Part shown: positions 53,468 through 61,527 of the stretch, piece after piece
Numbering within the stretch: position 1 is the stretch's first letter
Layout of the letters: each line of letters starts with the position of its first letter
The notes under the pieces: model-generated
What the model saw: only the letters and a program-made list of their open reading frames with translations
Told to the model about the DNA's origin: nothing
The model's database searches: none
NCBI RefSeq assembly: GCF_036826855.1
Contig: NZ_CP104578.1
Span: forward strand, 1,054,001 to 1,118,000
Origin: Streptomyces sp. SJL17-4
Lineage (GTDB): Bacteria > Actinomycetota > Actinomycetes > Streptomycetales > Streptomycetaceae
DNA length: 64,000 bases
Reading direction: 5' to 3'
Program-made: the position numbers and the translations under genes

Positions 53468-54841
53468 TCAGCAGCCGCCGGAGGCGGCCGGTGCTCCGAC
53501 GCCGATCTGGAGCGCCGTCGGGGTCGCGCAGCAGCCGTCGGCCTCGGTCGTGGGGTCGGCGGGCTGGTCGAAGAGGCCGGCGCCGCCGCAGACCCCGGTC
53601 TCGGGAAGTACGAGTTCGACGCGCTCGGCGGACTCCCGGTCACCGGCGATGGCGGCGACGACCGAGCGGACCTGCTCGTAGCCGGTGAGGGCGAGGAAGG
53701 ACGGCGCGCGACCGTAGGACTTCATGCCCACGAGGTAGACGCCCTCCTCGGGGTGCGCCAACTCCCTCACGCCGTGCGGGTAGACGGTGCCGCAGGAGTG
53801 CTGGTTCGGGTCGATGAGCGGAGCGAGCTCGATGGGGGCCTGGAGCCGCTCGTCGAGACCCAGGCGCAGTTCGTCGAGGAAGGTCAGGTCGGGGCGGAAG
53901 CCGGTCAGGACGATGACCTCGTCGACCTGCTCGACCCGGCGGCCGTCCTCGGCGACCAGGACCAGCCGCTCGCCGTCGGGCTCGATCGTGTCCGTACGGA
54001 AGCCGGTGACGGCCTCCGCGTACCCCTCGTCGACCGCGGCCTTCGCCGCGAGGCCGAGGGCGCCACGGGCGGGGAGCTGGTCGGCGCTGCCCCCGCCGAA
54101 GGTGTTGCCCGAGATGCCGCGCCGCAGGATCCAGGTCGCACGGGTGTCCGCGCCGTCCTGGGACTTCGCGAGAGCGGCGAGGGAGGCGAGCGCGGTGAAG
54201 GCGGAGGCTCCGGAACCGATGACGGCGGTGCGCCTGCCCGCGTACCGGGCGCGCACGGCGGGGTCCTTGAGGTCGGGGACGCGGTAGGAGATCCGGTCGG
54301 CCGCCGCGCGCTCACCGAGGGCCGGGAGGCCGTCGCCGCCTGCCGGGCTTGGGGTGGACCACGTACCGGAGGCGTCGATCACGGCGCGGGCGAGGACGCG
54401 TTCCTCGCGTCCGTCGCCGTACCGGACGTGGGCGGTGAAGGGCTGCTGCTCGCGGTCTGCGTCGACGACGCGGTCGCGGCCGGTGCGGGAGATGCCGGTG
54501 ACCCGGGCGTCGAGCCGGATCTTGTCGCCGAGGAGGTCCGCGAGCGGCTGAAGGTACGCCGCCGCCCAGTCTCCGCCGGTCGGGTACGTGTCCGCGTCGG
54601 GCTTCACCCAGCCGGTCGGGGCCAGGAGCTTCTCGGCGACCGGGTCGACGACCTCGCCCCAGGCGGAGAAGAGCCGTACGTGGGACCACTCCCGCACCGC
54701 CGCTCCCGCCTGGGTGCCGGCCTCCAGCACCAGGGGTTCCAGGCCTCGGCCGACGAGGTGCGCGGCAGCGGCCAGACCGGCGGGCCCGGCTCCGACGACC
54801 ACGACGGGCAGCTGGTCGGTGGCGGTGGCGGTGACGTTCAC
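53468..54841 (-). CDS. arsO: ArsO-like flavin-dependent oxidoreductase
   Basis: 457 residues from GTG 54841 (GGGGAAGAG upstream). FAD motif VVVVGAGPAGLAAAAHLVGR, NADPH motif RTAVIGSGASAFTALASLAA, VIVLTGFRPDLTFLD near the end; like flavin monooxygenases and the ArsO of the Streptomyces pHZ227 arsenic operon. The C-terminal tail has EADGCCATP and a final GGC, again soft-metal cysteines. First gene of the operon; two ArsR-type operators lie upstream. Confidence 0.82.
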   Translation of the reverse strand: MNVTATATDQLPVVVVGAGPAGLAAAAHLVGRGLEPLVLEAGTQAGAAVREWSHVRLFSAWGEVVDPVAEKLLAPTGWVKPDADTYPTGGDWAAAYLQPLADLLGDKIRLDARVTGISRTGRDRVVDADREQQPFTAHVRYGDGREERVLARAVIDASGTWSTPSPAGGDGLPALGERAAADRISYRVPDLKDPAVRARYAGRRTAVIGSGASAFTALASLAALAKSQDGADTRATWILRRGISGNTFGGGSADQLPARGALGLAAKAAVDEGYAEAVTGFRTDTIEPDGERLVLVAEDGRRVEQVDEVIVLTGFRPDLTFLDELRLGLDERLQAPIELAPLIDPNQHSCGTVYPHGVRELAHPEEGVYLVGMKSYGRAPSFLALTGYEQVRSVVAAIAGDRESAERVELVLPETGVCGGAGLFDQPADPTTEADGCCATPTALQIGVGAPAASGGC

Positions 54842-54901
54842 GGCTCTTCCCCTTTTGATTCGACGTTCGTCGATCTCTTGCGCCTTCAGCATGGCACTTG
54901 A

Positions 54902-54933
54902 TTCGACAAGCGTCAACATAGACATCCGTCGAA
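54902..54933. promoter_or_regulatory. ArsR-type operator upstream of the arsO operon
   Basis: Inverted repeat TTCGAC (54902-54907) / GTCGAA (54928-54933) with core GTCAACATAGAC. The same core lies in the operator at arsR (55171-55204). A further half-site pair, TTCGACGTTCGTCGA, is at about 54859. Confidence 0.7.
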
Positions 54934-55005
54934 GCTGGCGACCGCCTCGGTACGGCCGGAACGAGGCTGGGTGCGGCTCCGGGGACAGAACGACGCTCGC
55001 TCGCC

Positions 55006-55191
55006 ATGACCCGGACATCGAGGCACTCGCGCCTCTTCGGAATCGCGGCGGCGGTCACCGGATGGGGAGCGCTGTCGGCAAGCCCCGCCACCGCCGATGG
55101 CTGTAGCGGTTGGCGGTGCGAGTGGACCTTCTGCGACAACCGGATCGAAGTCGACAACGACCCCAACCTGGTTCGACATGTGTCAACATAG
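55006..55191 (+). CDS. Possible small secreted peptide between two operators
   Basis: 61 codons: SRLFGIAAAVTGWGALSASP, ATADGCSGWRCEWTFCDN. A signal-like start and three cysteines, but no ribosome site, and it ends inside the arsR operator. Weak support. Confidence 0.22.
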   Translation: MTRTSRHSRLFGIAAAVTGWGALSASPATADGCSGWRCEWTFCDNRIEVDNDPNLVRHVST

Positions 55192-55204
55192 ATAGATGTC
55201 GAAC
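55171..55204. promoter_or_regulatory. ArsR operator overlapping the arsR start codon
   Basis: 9-bp arms GTTCGACAT (55171-55179) and ATGTCGAAC (55196-55204); the second arm contains the arsR ATG. Core GTCAACATAGA is shared with the site at 54902. Tight autorepression is expected. Confidence 0.78.
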
Positions 55205-55558
55205 GTGAAGGTGCTGCCAGTACTGGAGCCCGAGACAGCGCCCTGCTGCCCGCCCCTGAACGAGCGGCCGCTGACCGCCGAGGAGGCCGAGCGAACCGCT
55301 GTCATGTTCAAGGCGCTGGGCGATCCGGTCCGGCTGCGGCTCTTCTCCTCCGTCGCCTCGCACGAAGGCGGAGAGGCTTGCGTCTGCGACATCTCCGATG
55401 TCGGCGTCTCCCAGCCCACGGTCTCCCACCACCTGAAGAAGCTCAAGGAGGCCGGGCTGCTCTCCTCCGAGCGGCGCGGCACCTGGGTCTACTACCGCGT
55501 CGAGCCCACCGTCCTCGCGGCCATGGGAGCCCTCCTCACCAAGGCAGCCTCGGCCTGA
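55196..55558 (+). CDS. arsR: ArsR-family As(III)-responsive repressor
   Basis: 120 residues: VMFKALGDPVRLRLFSSVAS, then the metalloid-binding helix GEACVCDISDVGVSQPTVSH (Cys62-x-Cys64 type) and the wing SSERRGTWVYYRVEPT. An extra Cys pair at 17-18 (APCCPP) could supply the third thiolate. Divergent from the arsO operon. Confidence 0.92.
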   Translation: MSNVKVLPVLEPETAPCCPPLNERPLTAEEAERTAVMFKALGDPVRLRLFSSVASHEGGEACVCDISDVGVSQPTVSHHLKKLKEAGLLSSERRGTWVYYRVEPTVLAAMGALLTKAASA

Positions 55559-55659
55559 CCCCGGCTCCAGGCCGCCGGGGTACCACGGGCGGCGTTACGT
55601 GGCGCCGCTCGTGGGCCGAACGCACGGCCTGCCCGGCATGCAGGCAGGCCACGACAGAA

Positions 55660-55695
55660 CGGCGCCGCCGCCCGGGTTCAGGGGCAGCGGCGCCG
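55660..55695. terminator. Bidirectional hairpin between converging arsR genes
   Basis: Arms CGGCGCCGC (55660-55668) and GCGGCGCCG (55687-55695) between the two ArsR genes that face each other tail to tail. Confidence 0.7.
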
Positions 55696-55699
55696 GACC

Positions 55700-56095
55700 T
55701 CAGGAGACGTGGGCCGCCAGAGAGATCTCTTCCTTCCCGGCCTTCTCGGTGTCGGCGAGAAACGCGCCGAGCGAGGCCAGGACACCGGGCGCCGGGCGGT
55801 AGTACACCCAGGTACCGCGCCGCTCGGAGGTGAGCAGGCCCGCTTCCCGGAGCTTCTTCAGATGGTGGCTGACCGTGGGCTGGGAGACGCCCACGTCGGC
55901 TATGTCACAGACACATGCCTCACCATTGGGGTGCGATGCCACTCTGGACAGGAGGCGGAGCCGGACGGGGTCGGCCAGCGCCTTGAACATCGCCGACATG
56001 ATCTCGGCGTCCCCTTCGGACAGCGCGGCGGTCACGATGGGTGGGCAGCAGGCGGCAGCGTTCGCACCGGATATGTGCGGGGTCGACTTGGTCAA
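55700..56095 (-). CDS. Second ArsR-family repressor (near copy of the first)
   Basis: 131 residues from TTG 56095 (GAGGG 9 bases upstream). SAMFKALADPVRLRLLSRVA, GEACVCDIADVGVSQPTVSH, TSERRGTWVYYRPAPGV; it shares most residues of this core with the convergent ArsR at 55196 and has the same CxC motif plus an N-terminal Cys pair (AACCPP). It follows the third regulator by 11 bases, so the two are co-transcribed. The start is uncertain; no ATG fits better. Confidence 0.82.
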   Translation of the reverse strand: MTKSTPHISGANAAACCPPIVTAALSEGDAEIMSAMFKALADPVRLRLLSRVASHPNGEACVCDIADVGVSQPTVSHHLKKLREAGLLTSERRGTWVYYRPAPGVLASLGAFLADTEKAGKEEISLAAHVS

Positions 56096-56106
56096 TGGGC
56101 CGGCCC

Positions 56107-56436
56107 TCACGCCGTGGCCGCGGGGCGGCCCATGACGGCGTCGGCAGCACTGGGGAAGCAAGCCACGCAGGCGACGTTGATGGAGTAGAGCATCGACGTC
56201 CCCTGGCGCTCGCGCAGGACGAAGCGCACGTCGGCGAGCAGCTTCAGGTGGTGGGACACCGTCGACTGTCCGACGCCCATCCGGTCCACGATCTCGCCGA
56301 CACTCATCGGCCCGGTCGCCAGCGCGAGGAGATTGAGGATCTGCACGCGGGTGGGATCGGAGAGGGCCTTGAACCAGGTTGCATAGGACTCGGCCGTGCT
56401 TCGGTCGATCAGCTGGGCATTCATCGTACCGCTCAT
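56107..56436 (-). CDS. Third ArsR-family repressor, C-terminal cysteine pair
   Basis: 109 residues: YATWFKALSDPTRVQILNLL, MGVGQSTVSHHLKLLADVRF, ERQGTSMLYSINVACVACFP. It lacks CxC in the DNA-binding helix and has Cys90-x-x-Cys93 after the wing instead. C-terminal Cys sites occur in ArsR members selective for methylarsenite, which would fit the neighbouring ArsP pump; inference only. An operator-like inverted repeat lies 4 bases upstream of the start. Confidence 0.86.
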   Translation of the reverse strand: MSGTMNAQLIDRSTAESYATWFKALSDPTRVQILNLLALATGPMSVGEIVDRMGVGQSTVSHHLKLLADVRFVLRERQGTSMLYSINVACVACFPSAADAVMGRPAATA

Positions 56437-56440
56437 GATC

Positions 56441-56458
56441 CATCGATGTTATTCGATG
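56441..56458. promoter_or_regulatory. Operator upstream of the arsR3-arsR2 pair
   Basis: CATCGATGTTATTCGATG, arms CATCGA and TCGATG, directly before the start. A related sequence lies before arsP. Confidence 0.65.
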
Positions 56459-56712
56459 ACCGCCCACGACGGCAAGGTTCGTTCCGCACAGAGGGGGCCC
56501 GGGGGGAGCCGGCGGAGGCCCGTCGGCGCCTCATGTACGTCCGAAACCGCTGGCACGAGCGACTGTGTAGGCACCACATGGAAGGCAGCCGCATCAGTGC
56601 GACCTGGGAACAAGCTCCACTTCCCGGATGCCGCCACCGAATGTACGGGACAGGCCACTTCGGCGCGACGAGGGACCCCTGATCCCCATTGCCGGGCATC
56701 TCTTTAATCGTC

Positions 56713-56730
56713 TATCATCGATATTCGATA
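56713..56730. promoter_or_regulatory. Operator upstream of arsP
   Basis: TATCATCGATATTCGATA, containing ATCGA-TAT-TCGAT, 105 bases before the arsP start. Similarity to the 56441 site suggests one ArsR controls both. The remainder of the 398-base gap 56437-56834 holds no gene. Confidence 0.65.
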
Positions 56731-56834
56731 AAGGGGATGCCGATCGAGCCTCCCCCGCGGCTCGCCACGTCCCCCGTACGTCCCTTCACGGCGCCGCTCC
56801 CCCTCATGTGTCACCGTCTCAGAGAGGTTCACCT

Positions 56835-57956
56835 GTGGACGAATTGCTGGCCCTTGGCCGGTTCATCCTGTTCGAGGTGCTGCACTATCTCCCGTGGTTC
56901 CTGGTCGCCATCGTCCTGGGGATCGCCGTACAGCGTCTGTCGATCGACGTGGTCGCGCGCCGCAGCTTCGCCCACGGGCGCAGGGGCGTCCTCGGCATCG
57001 CCATCGTCACGGCCATCGGAGCGTTCAGCCCCTTCTGCTCCTTCACCGTGATCCCTCTGATCCGCCGTTTCCTGATAGCCGGCGTCCCGCTCTCGGCGGT
57101 CATGTCGTTCTGGATCGCCTCCCCCTCCATGGACCCGGAGATCTACGCGCTCTCCGCCGCCCAGCTCGGGCTCCCCATCGCCACCGCCCGCCTCATCGGT
57201 GCCCTGGCACTGAGCTTCGGCGCGGGTCTCATCGTCCTGGCGCTCGAACGGCGTGGACGGTTCGCCGATCCGCTGCTCGACTCCACTGAGGAGAAGACGC
57301 CGGCGAAGACCTGCTCGCAGGAGACGGTGACCGTTCCCGAGACGGCGTGCTCCACGGCGAAGGCGACCGTCCCCGAGCCCGTGACCGTCGGTGGCAGCGG
57401 TGCGGGCGGCGGCACGTCCGAGGGCGGCTGCGGAGGCACCGCACAGGAGCCCGCGCCCGCAGCGGGAGGGTGCTCGACGCCCGCACGGAACGACGCGGAC
57501 GACGACGGCACTCCGTGGCGTGTGCTCGTCCGGCGTGACATCAAGAACCTCCGCGCCGGCGAGATCCTCAAGGAGATCGTCAGCGACTCGCTGATCCTGG
57601 GCAAGTGGCTGCTGCTCGCCATCGTCCTCGAAGCCCTGATCGTCCGCTACGTGCCCACCGACGTCGTGTCGGGCATCCTGGGCACGGACGGCGTCCTCTC
57701 CGTCCTGGTCGCCGGGCTCATCAGCGTCCCGCTCTACCTCAACGGCGTCGGTGCCATCCCGGTCGTCGAGGGCCTCCTGGACCAGGGCATGGTCGCTGCC
57801 GCGGGTGTCACCTTCCTCCTCGGCGGTGCCATCACGACGATCCCGGCGATGGTGGCTGTCAAGAGCGTCGTCAAGGCCAAGGTCTTCGCGTTCTACCTCG
57901 GCGTGGGCCTCCTCGGCAGCATGGGTATCGGCCTGGTCTCGCTGGCGATCCTCTGA
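56835..57956 (+). CDS. arsP: ArsP-type organoarsenical efflux permease
   Basis: 373 residues from GTG 56835 (GAGAGG upstream). Eight or so spans in two halves: LPWFLVAIVLGIAVQRL, IGAFSPFCSFTVIPLIRRFL, then a long loop of about 90 residues with seven cysteines, then LILGKWLLLAIVLEALIVRY, SVPLYLNGVGAIPVVEGLLD. DUF318/ArsP_1 family: exports trivalent organoarsenicals such as methylarsenite and roxarsone(III). The cysteine-rich central loop may hold the substrate before export. Confidence 0.9.
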   Translation: MDELLALGRFILFEVLHYLPWFLVAIVLGIAVQRLSIDVVARRSFAHGRRGVLGIAIVTAIGAFSPFCSFTVIPLIRRFLIAGVPLSAVMSFWIASPSMDPEIYALSAAQLGLPIATARLIGALALSFGAGLIVLALERRGRFADPLLDSTEEKTPAKTCSQETVTVPETACSTAKATVPEPVTVGGSGAGGGTSEGGCGGTAQEPAPAAGGCSTPARNDADDDGTPWRVLVRRDIKNLRAGEILKEIVSDSLILGKWLLLAIVLEALIVRYVPTDVVSGILGTDGVLSVLVAGLISVPLYLNGVGAIPVVEGLLDQGMVAAAGVTFLLGGAITTIPAMVAVKSVVKAKVFAFYLGVGLLGSMGIGLVSLAIL

Positions 57957-58073
57957 CCTGGAACTCCTCCTCACCCCCCACCCACGCTCCTGTGGCGGCC
58001 GGCGCCGCCACAGGAGCGTCGCCGTCCCCGCCCGTGCGCACCTTCCAGGAGCGCACCCGGAAAGGAGCCGAGC

Positions 58074-58586
58074 ATGGCCGCACCCCCACGCACCGCAATC
58101 GCTCTCGCCCCCATGACCGACGACCATGCGCCCGCCGTCATGGCGATCTACCAGCAGGGCATCGACGAGGGAAACGCCACGTTCGAGACGGCCGCACCGC
58201 CGTGGAGCGCCTTCGACACCTCCAAGCTGCCCGCCCACCGGCTCGTGGCGCTCGACCCTCAACGGCAGGTCGTCGGTTGGACGGCGGTGTCCCGCGTCTC
58301 GGCTCGCCCCGCCTACGCGGGAGTCGTCGAGCACTCCGTGTACGTCAGTCCCACGGCGCGCGGAGCCGGCGTGGGACGAGCGCTTCTGGAAGCGCTGATC
58401 GTCTCCACGGAGAAGGCGGGGATCTGGACGATCCAGGCAGGCATCTTCCCCGAGAACACGGCGAGCCTGGCCTTGCACGAGTCCGTGGGGTTCCGCGTGC
58501 TGGGCCGGCGGGAACGCGTGGCCCGCCACCACGGCGTCTGGCGCGACGTCCTCCTCGTGGAGCGCCGTAGCCCGGTGGTCGAATGA
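58074..58586 (+). CDS. arsN1: ArsN1-type GNAT acetyltransferase
   Basis: 170 residues. IALAPMTDDHAPAVMAIYQQ, GIDEGNATFETAAPPWSAFD, VVEHSVYVSPTARGAGVGRA (acetyl-CoA loop), GIFPENTASLALHESVGFRV. This is the phosphinothricin-acetyltransferase-like group; next to arsP and arsR the right assignment is ArsN1, which N-acetylates the glutamate analogue arsinothricin. The ATG follows AAAGGAG. Activity on phosphinothricin or methionine sulfoximine is possible too. Confidence 0.87.
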   Translation: MAAPPRTAIALAPMTDDHAPAVMAIYQQGIDEGNATFETAAPPWSAFDTSKLPAHRLVALDPQRQVVGWTAVSRVSARPAYAGVVEHSVYVSPTARGAGVGRALLEALIVSTEKAGIWTIQAGIFPENTASLALHESVGFRVLGRRERVARHHGVWRDVLLVERRSPVVE

Positions 58587-58590
58587 CCGG

Positions 58591-58614
58591 TGCCGGTCAC
58601 CACGGTGACCGGCA
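58591..58614. terminator. Terminator between arsN1 and mtnP
   Basis: 11-bp perfect arms TGCCGGTCACC / GGTGACCGGCA with a two-base loop, 5 bases after the arsN1 stop, between converging genes. Confidence 0.85.
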
Positions 58615-58666
58615 TCAGCCCGCACGTTCTTGACCGGTACGGATCCGGCTCGTACCGACCGCCGCG

Positions 58667-59488
58667 TCAGGGGAGCTCGAACGGCAGGTCCATCCCGTCC
58701 AGCGCCTTCGCGCACGCGCAGGCCCGCTCGCGCTCCAGGACGTCGACGGTCTTCAGGACCAGGCCCTTCAGGCGTTCCACGTTCGCCGCGAACACACGGA
58801 ACACCTCGTCCTGCGAGACACCTTCTCCGTGCTCCACACCCGCGTCGTAGTCGGTGACCAGGGCTATGGAGGTGTAGCAGAGGGCGAGTTCACGGGCGAG
58901 TACGGCTTCGGGGTGCCCCGTCATGTTGATCAGGGACCAGCCTGCCGAGGCGTACCACCGGGACTCGGCCCGGGTGGAGAACCGGGGGCCTTCGACGACC
59001 ACCATCACTCCCCCGTCGTGGACGTCGGCGCCCGCCTCCCCCGCGGCCTTGAGCACGGCCGCGCGGCCCGACGCGCAGTACGGATCGGCGAACGACACGT
59101 GGGTGGCGCCGTGCTCGTAGTACGTCTGTACGCGGCCGGCGGTCCGGTCGACGAGCTGATCAGGGAGGACGACGCTTCCGGGGCCGAGGGAATCGCGCAG
59201 CGAGCCGACGGCGCAGGGCGCGAGGACCTGCCGTACTCCCAGCGAGCGCAGGGCCCACATGTTGGCACGGTAGTTGATGCGGTGCGGGGGGAGTTCGTGG
59301 TGGCTGCCGTGCCGCGGAAGGAAGGCCACTCTGCGGTCGCCCACGGTGCCGACGGACACCGCGTCGGAGGGTGCGCCGTACGGGGTGGTGACCTCGACGC
59401 GCTGTACCGACTCCAGAAGTTCGTAGAAGCCGCTGCCGCCGATGACCGCGATGTCGGCCTTCGGTGTCGTGTCGGACGGATCACTCAT
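58667..59488 (-). CDS. mtnP: S-methyl-5'-thioadenosine phosphorylase
   Basis: 273 residues. Cleaves MTA to adenine and 5-methylthioribose-1-phosphate. IAVIGGSGFYELLE (phosphate loop), FLPRHGSHHELPPHRINYRA, PCAVGSLRDSLGPGSVVLPD, VVEGPRFSTRAES and INMTGHPEAVLARELALCY followed by VTDYDAG are MTAP signatures (trimeric NP-I phosphorylase). Last gene of the salvage operon; its start lies inside the mtnC end (8-base overlap). Confidence 0.95.
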   Translation of the reverse strand: MSDPSDTTPKADIAVIGGSGFYELLESVQRVEVTTPYGAPSDAVSVGTVGDRRVAFLPRHGSHHELPPHRINYRANMWALRSLGVRQVLAPCAVGSLRDSLGPGSVVLPDQLVDRTAGRVQTYYEHGATHVSFADPYCASGRAAVLKAAGEAGADVHDGGVMVVVEGPRFSTRAESRWYASAGWSLINMTGHPEAVLARELALCYTSIALVTDYDAGVEHGEGVSQDEVFRVFAANVERLKGLVLKTVDVLERERACACAKALDGMDLPFELP

Positions 59489-60263
59489 CGCTCGGGTTCT
59501 CCTGCGTGTGCGTGTCGACCGGCTCCGTCGATCTCCCGGGGCCGGGTCGGGAAACGAGTGGGGTGAGAGAGGCGACGGCCTCGTGGCCGGTCACAGCCGC
59601 GCGTTCGTCGTCGGGGCGGCGCACGGCCACCGTCTGCCAGCCGGCCTCGGCCGCGGCGTCGAGCTCGGCACCGACGTCGCTGACGAACAGCAGGTCGGCG
59701 GGCGGGTGCCCCAGGTCCGCCGCGATCGCCCGGTAGGAGTCGGCGTCCGCCTTGGGGCCGGCCGTCGTCAGGTCGAAGTAGCCGTCGAGCAGCGGGCGCA
59801 GGTCGCCGTGGGCGGTGTGGCCGAACCAGTCCCGCTGGGCGGCCACGGAGCCGGAGGAGTAGATGAAGCGGCCTGTGCCCTGTGTCTTCCAGTGCTCCAG
59901 TGCGAGCGGTACGTCCGGGTACACATGACCGTACAACTCGCCCGCCGCGTAGCCGCCGGACCAGATCAGTCCCTGCAGCGTCTTCAGCGGCGCCGCCTTC
60001 ACATCGGCGTCGGCCCACTGTTCCAGGAGGGTCAGAGCACGTGCCTCGTCGTGGGCCGCCCCGGTGTGGGTGGTGACCGCGTCGAGGATCTGCTGCCAGG
60101 GTTCGGTGCCGCGGTGAGCGGCGAGCCAGGGAGCGAGCCGCTCACGCGCGTAGGGGAAGAGGACGTCACGCACGTGGCTGAGGGAGCCGGTGGTTCCCTC
60201 GATGTCGAGGACGACGGCCCGCAGCCCGTTCTCCGGAACCGGGGCCCGTCGGCTGCCCGGCAT
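59481..60263 (-). CDS. mtnC: Acireductone synthase (enolase-phosphatase E1)
   Basis: 260 residues, HAD family. VVLDIEGTTGSLSHVRDVLF carries the nucleophile Asp20 and the DIEGTT motif typical of MtnC; YSSGSVAAQRDWFGHT and DADSYRAIAADLG, LLFVSDVGAELDAA complete the HAD motifs. Converts diketo-methylthiopentyl phosphate to acireductone. A Pro/Asp/Thr tail follows. TGATG overlap with mtnD. Confidence 0.95.
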   Translation of the reverse strand: MPGSRRAPVPENGLRAVVLDIEGTTGSLSHVRDVLFPYARERLAPWLAAHRGTEPWQQILDAVTTHTGAAHDEARALTLLEQWADADVKAAPLKTLQGLIWSGGYAAGELYGHVYPDVPLALEHWKTQGTGRFIYSSGSVAAQRDWFGHTAHGDLRPLLDGYFDLTTAGPKADADSYRAIAADLGHPPADLLFVSDVGAELDAAAEAGWQTVAVRRPDDERAAVTGHEAVASLTPLVSRPGPGRSTEPVDTHTQENPSDE

Positions 60264-60838
60264 CAGCCTTCTCGCAGGAGCGCGTCGAGGCGGGGGAAGC
60301 CATCGGCGATGGGCTCCTGGGTGAAGTCGCCCACCCAGCCGTCCTCCTTCTCGAAGAACCGGATGGCGCAGAAGTCCGGTACGGGTCCCATGTCGAACCA
60401 GTGCCGGGTGCCGGCCGGAACCGACAGCAGGTCACCGGCCTCGCACACCACGGCGTACACGCGGTCGTCCAGGTGCAGGTAGAAGCAGCCGGTGCCCTGG
60501 GCGAAGAACCGGACCTCGTCCTCGGCGTGCCGGTGTTCGTCGAGGAACGTCGACCGTGCCTTGGCCGCGCGCTGCTGCCATTCCGCTCCCTCCTCGGGGT
60601 GCAGCCGGGCGATGTCGACGAGGCGAAGCCCCTGGTCGGCGCACAACTCGTCGACCTCGGCCCGGTAGGCGTCGAGCAGTTCCTCGGACGACGTCTGCGG
60701 CGTCACCTGTGCGCGCAGCGGCCACCGGGTGAAGGAGACCGACCGTTCACGCAGGGCCTGCGCGATGGCCTCCTCGTCACGGGTGCGGAGCAGGACGGTG
60801 TCCGGTGCGTCGTCCGGCATGATCTGCAGCAGTGTCAT
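60263..60838 (-). CDS. mtnD: Acireductone dioxygenase
   Basis: 191 residues from ATG 60838. Cupin with metal ligands in EHRHAEDEVRFF (His102, His104, Glu108) and GTRHWFDMG. With Fe it yields the methionine precursor 2-keto-4-methylthiobutyrate and formate; with Ni it goes off-pathway to CO. It overlaps mtnB by ATGA. Confidence 0.95.
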   Translation of the reverse strand: MTLLQIMPDDAPDTVLLRTRDEEAIAQALRERSVSFTRWPLRAQVTPQTSSEELLDAYRAEVDELCADQGLRLVDIARLHPEEGAEWQQRAAKARSTFLDEHRHAEDEVRFFAQGTGCFYLHLDDRVYAVVCEAGDLLSVPAGTRHWFDMGPVPDFCAIRFFEKEDGWVGDFTQEPIADGFPRLDALLREG

Positions 60839-61527
60839 GGCGCGGTCCTGTGGTCGGGTGCCTGCGCGGCACGGGAGACATGCAGCTCGGGCTGGGAGAG
60901 CACGAGCAATTGACAGAGCGCCTCGAGGCATTCGAGCCGGTTCTTCGCCTGGCCCAGCGAGTCGCCCCACGCGGTGATGCCGTGATCCGCCAGAAGGAGC
61001 CCGGGCGGTCCCTCCCGGTCCGCCGTGAGGTGGGCGGCCACGTCGTCGGCGATCCGGTCGACCTGGGGCCAGTTGGGGAACACCGGCAGGTCCGTGAAGG
61101 TCGGGTCCTTCAGCCCCAGTCCCTTGAGCAGCTCGAAGCGGTCCACTCGTACCGCGGAGACAGTGTCCGGGGCAGCGGCGCGGTGGGCGACGACGGTGGC
61201 GTACGGGGAGTGGACATGGATGACAGCGCGGGCGCCGGTGACACGGTAGACCGCCGCGTGGATGGAGGTCTCCGCCGAGGGGCGGTCCTGGCCGGGATGG
61301 GACGCCCGGCCCGTGCGGGCGTCGACCTCCACCACGTCCCGGGCGGTCAGTTCGCCTTTGTCCCGGCCGCTCGCCGTGATCAGTGCCCGACCGGGATCGT
61401 CGGGCAGGCGCATGGAGATGTTGCCGGACGTGCCCGGCATCCATCCGCGCTCGTACAGGGTGCGGGAGATGTCGGCCAGCTGCTGGGCGGTCTGCTTGCC
61501 GGCGGCGGTGGACGGCGCGTAGCTCAT
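60835..61527 (-). CDS. mtnB: Methylthioribulose-1-phosphate dehydratase
   Basis: 230 residues from ATG 61527. Class II aldolase fold: RGWMPGTSGNISMRLPDD, SAETSIHAAVYRVTGARAVI, HVHSPYATVVAHR (zinc histidines), LLADHGITAWGDSL. Dehydrates methylthioribulose-1-phosphate. ATGA overlaps on both sides. Confidence 0.95.
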   Translation of the reverse strand: MSYAPSTAAGKQTAQQLADISRTLYERGWMPGTSGNISMRLPDDPGRALITASGRDKGELTARDVVEVDARTGRASHPGQDRPSAETSIHAAVYRVTGARAVIHVHSPYATVVAHRAAAPDTVSAVRVDRFELLKGLGLKDPTFTDLPVFPNWPQVDRIADDVAAHLTADREGPPGLLLADHGITAWGDSLGQAKNRLECLEALCQLLVLSQPELHVSRAAQAPDHRTAP

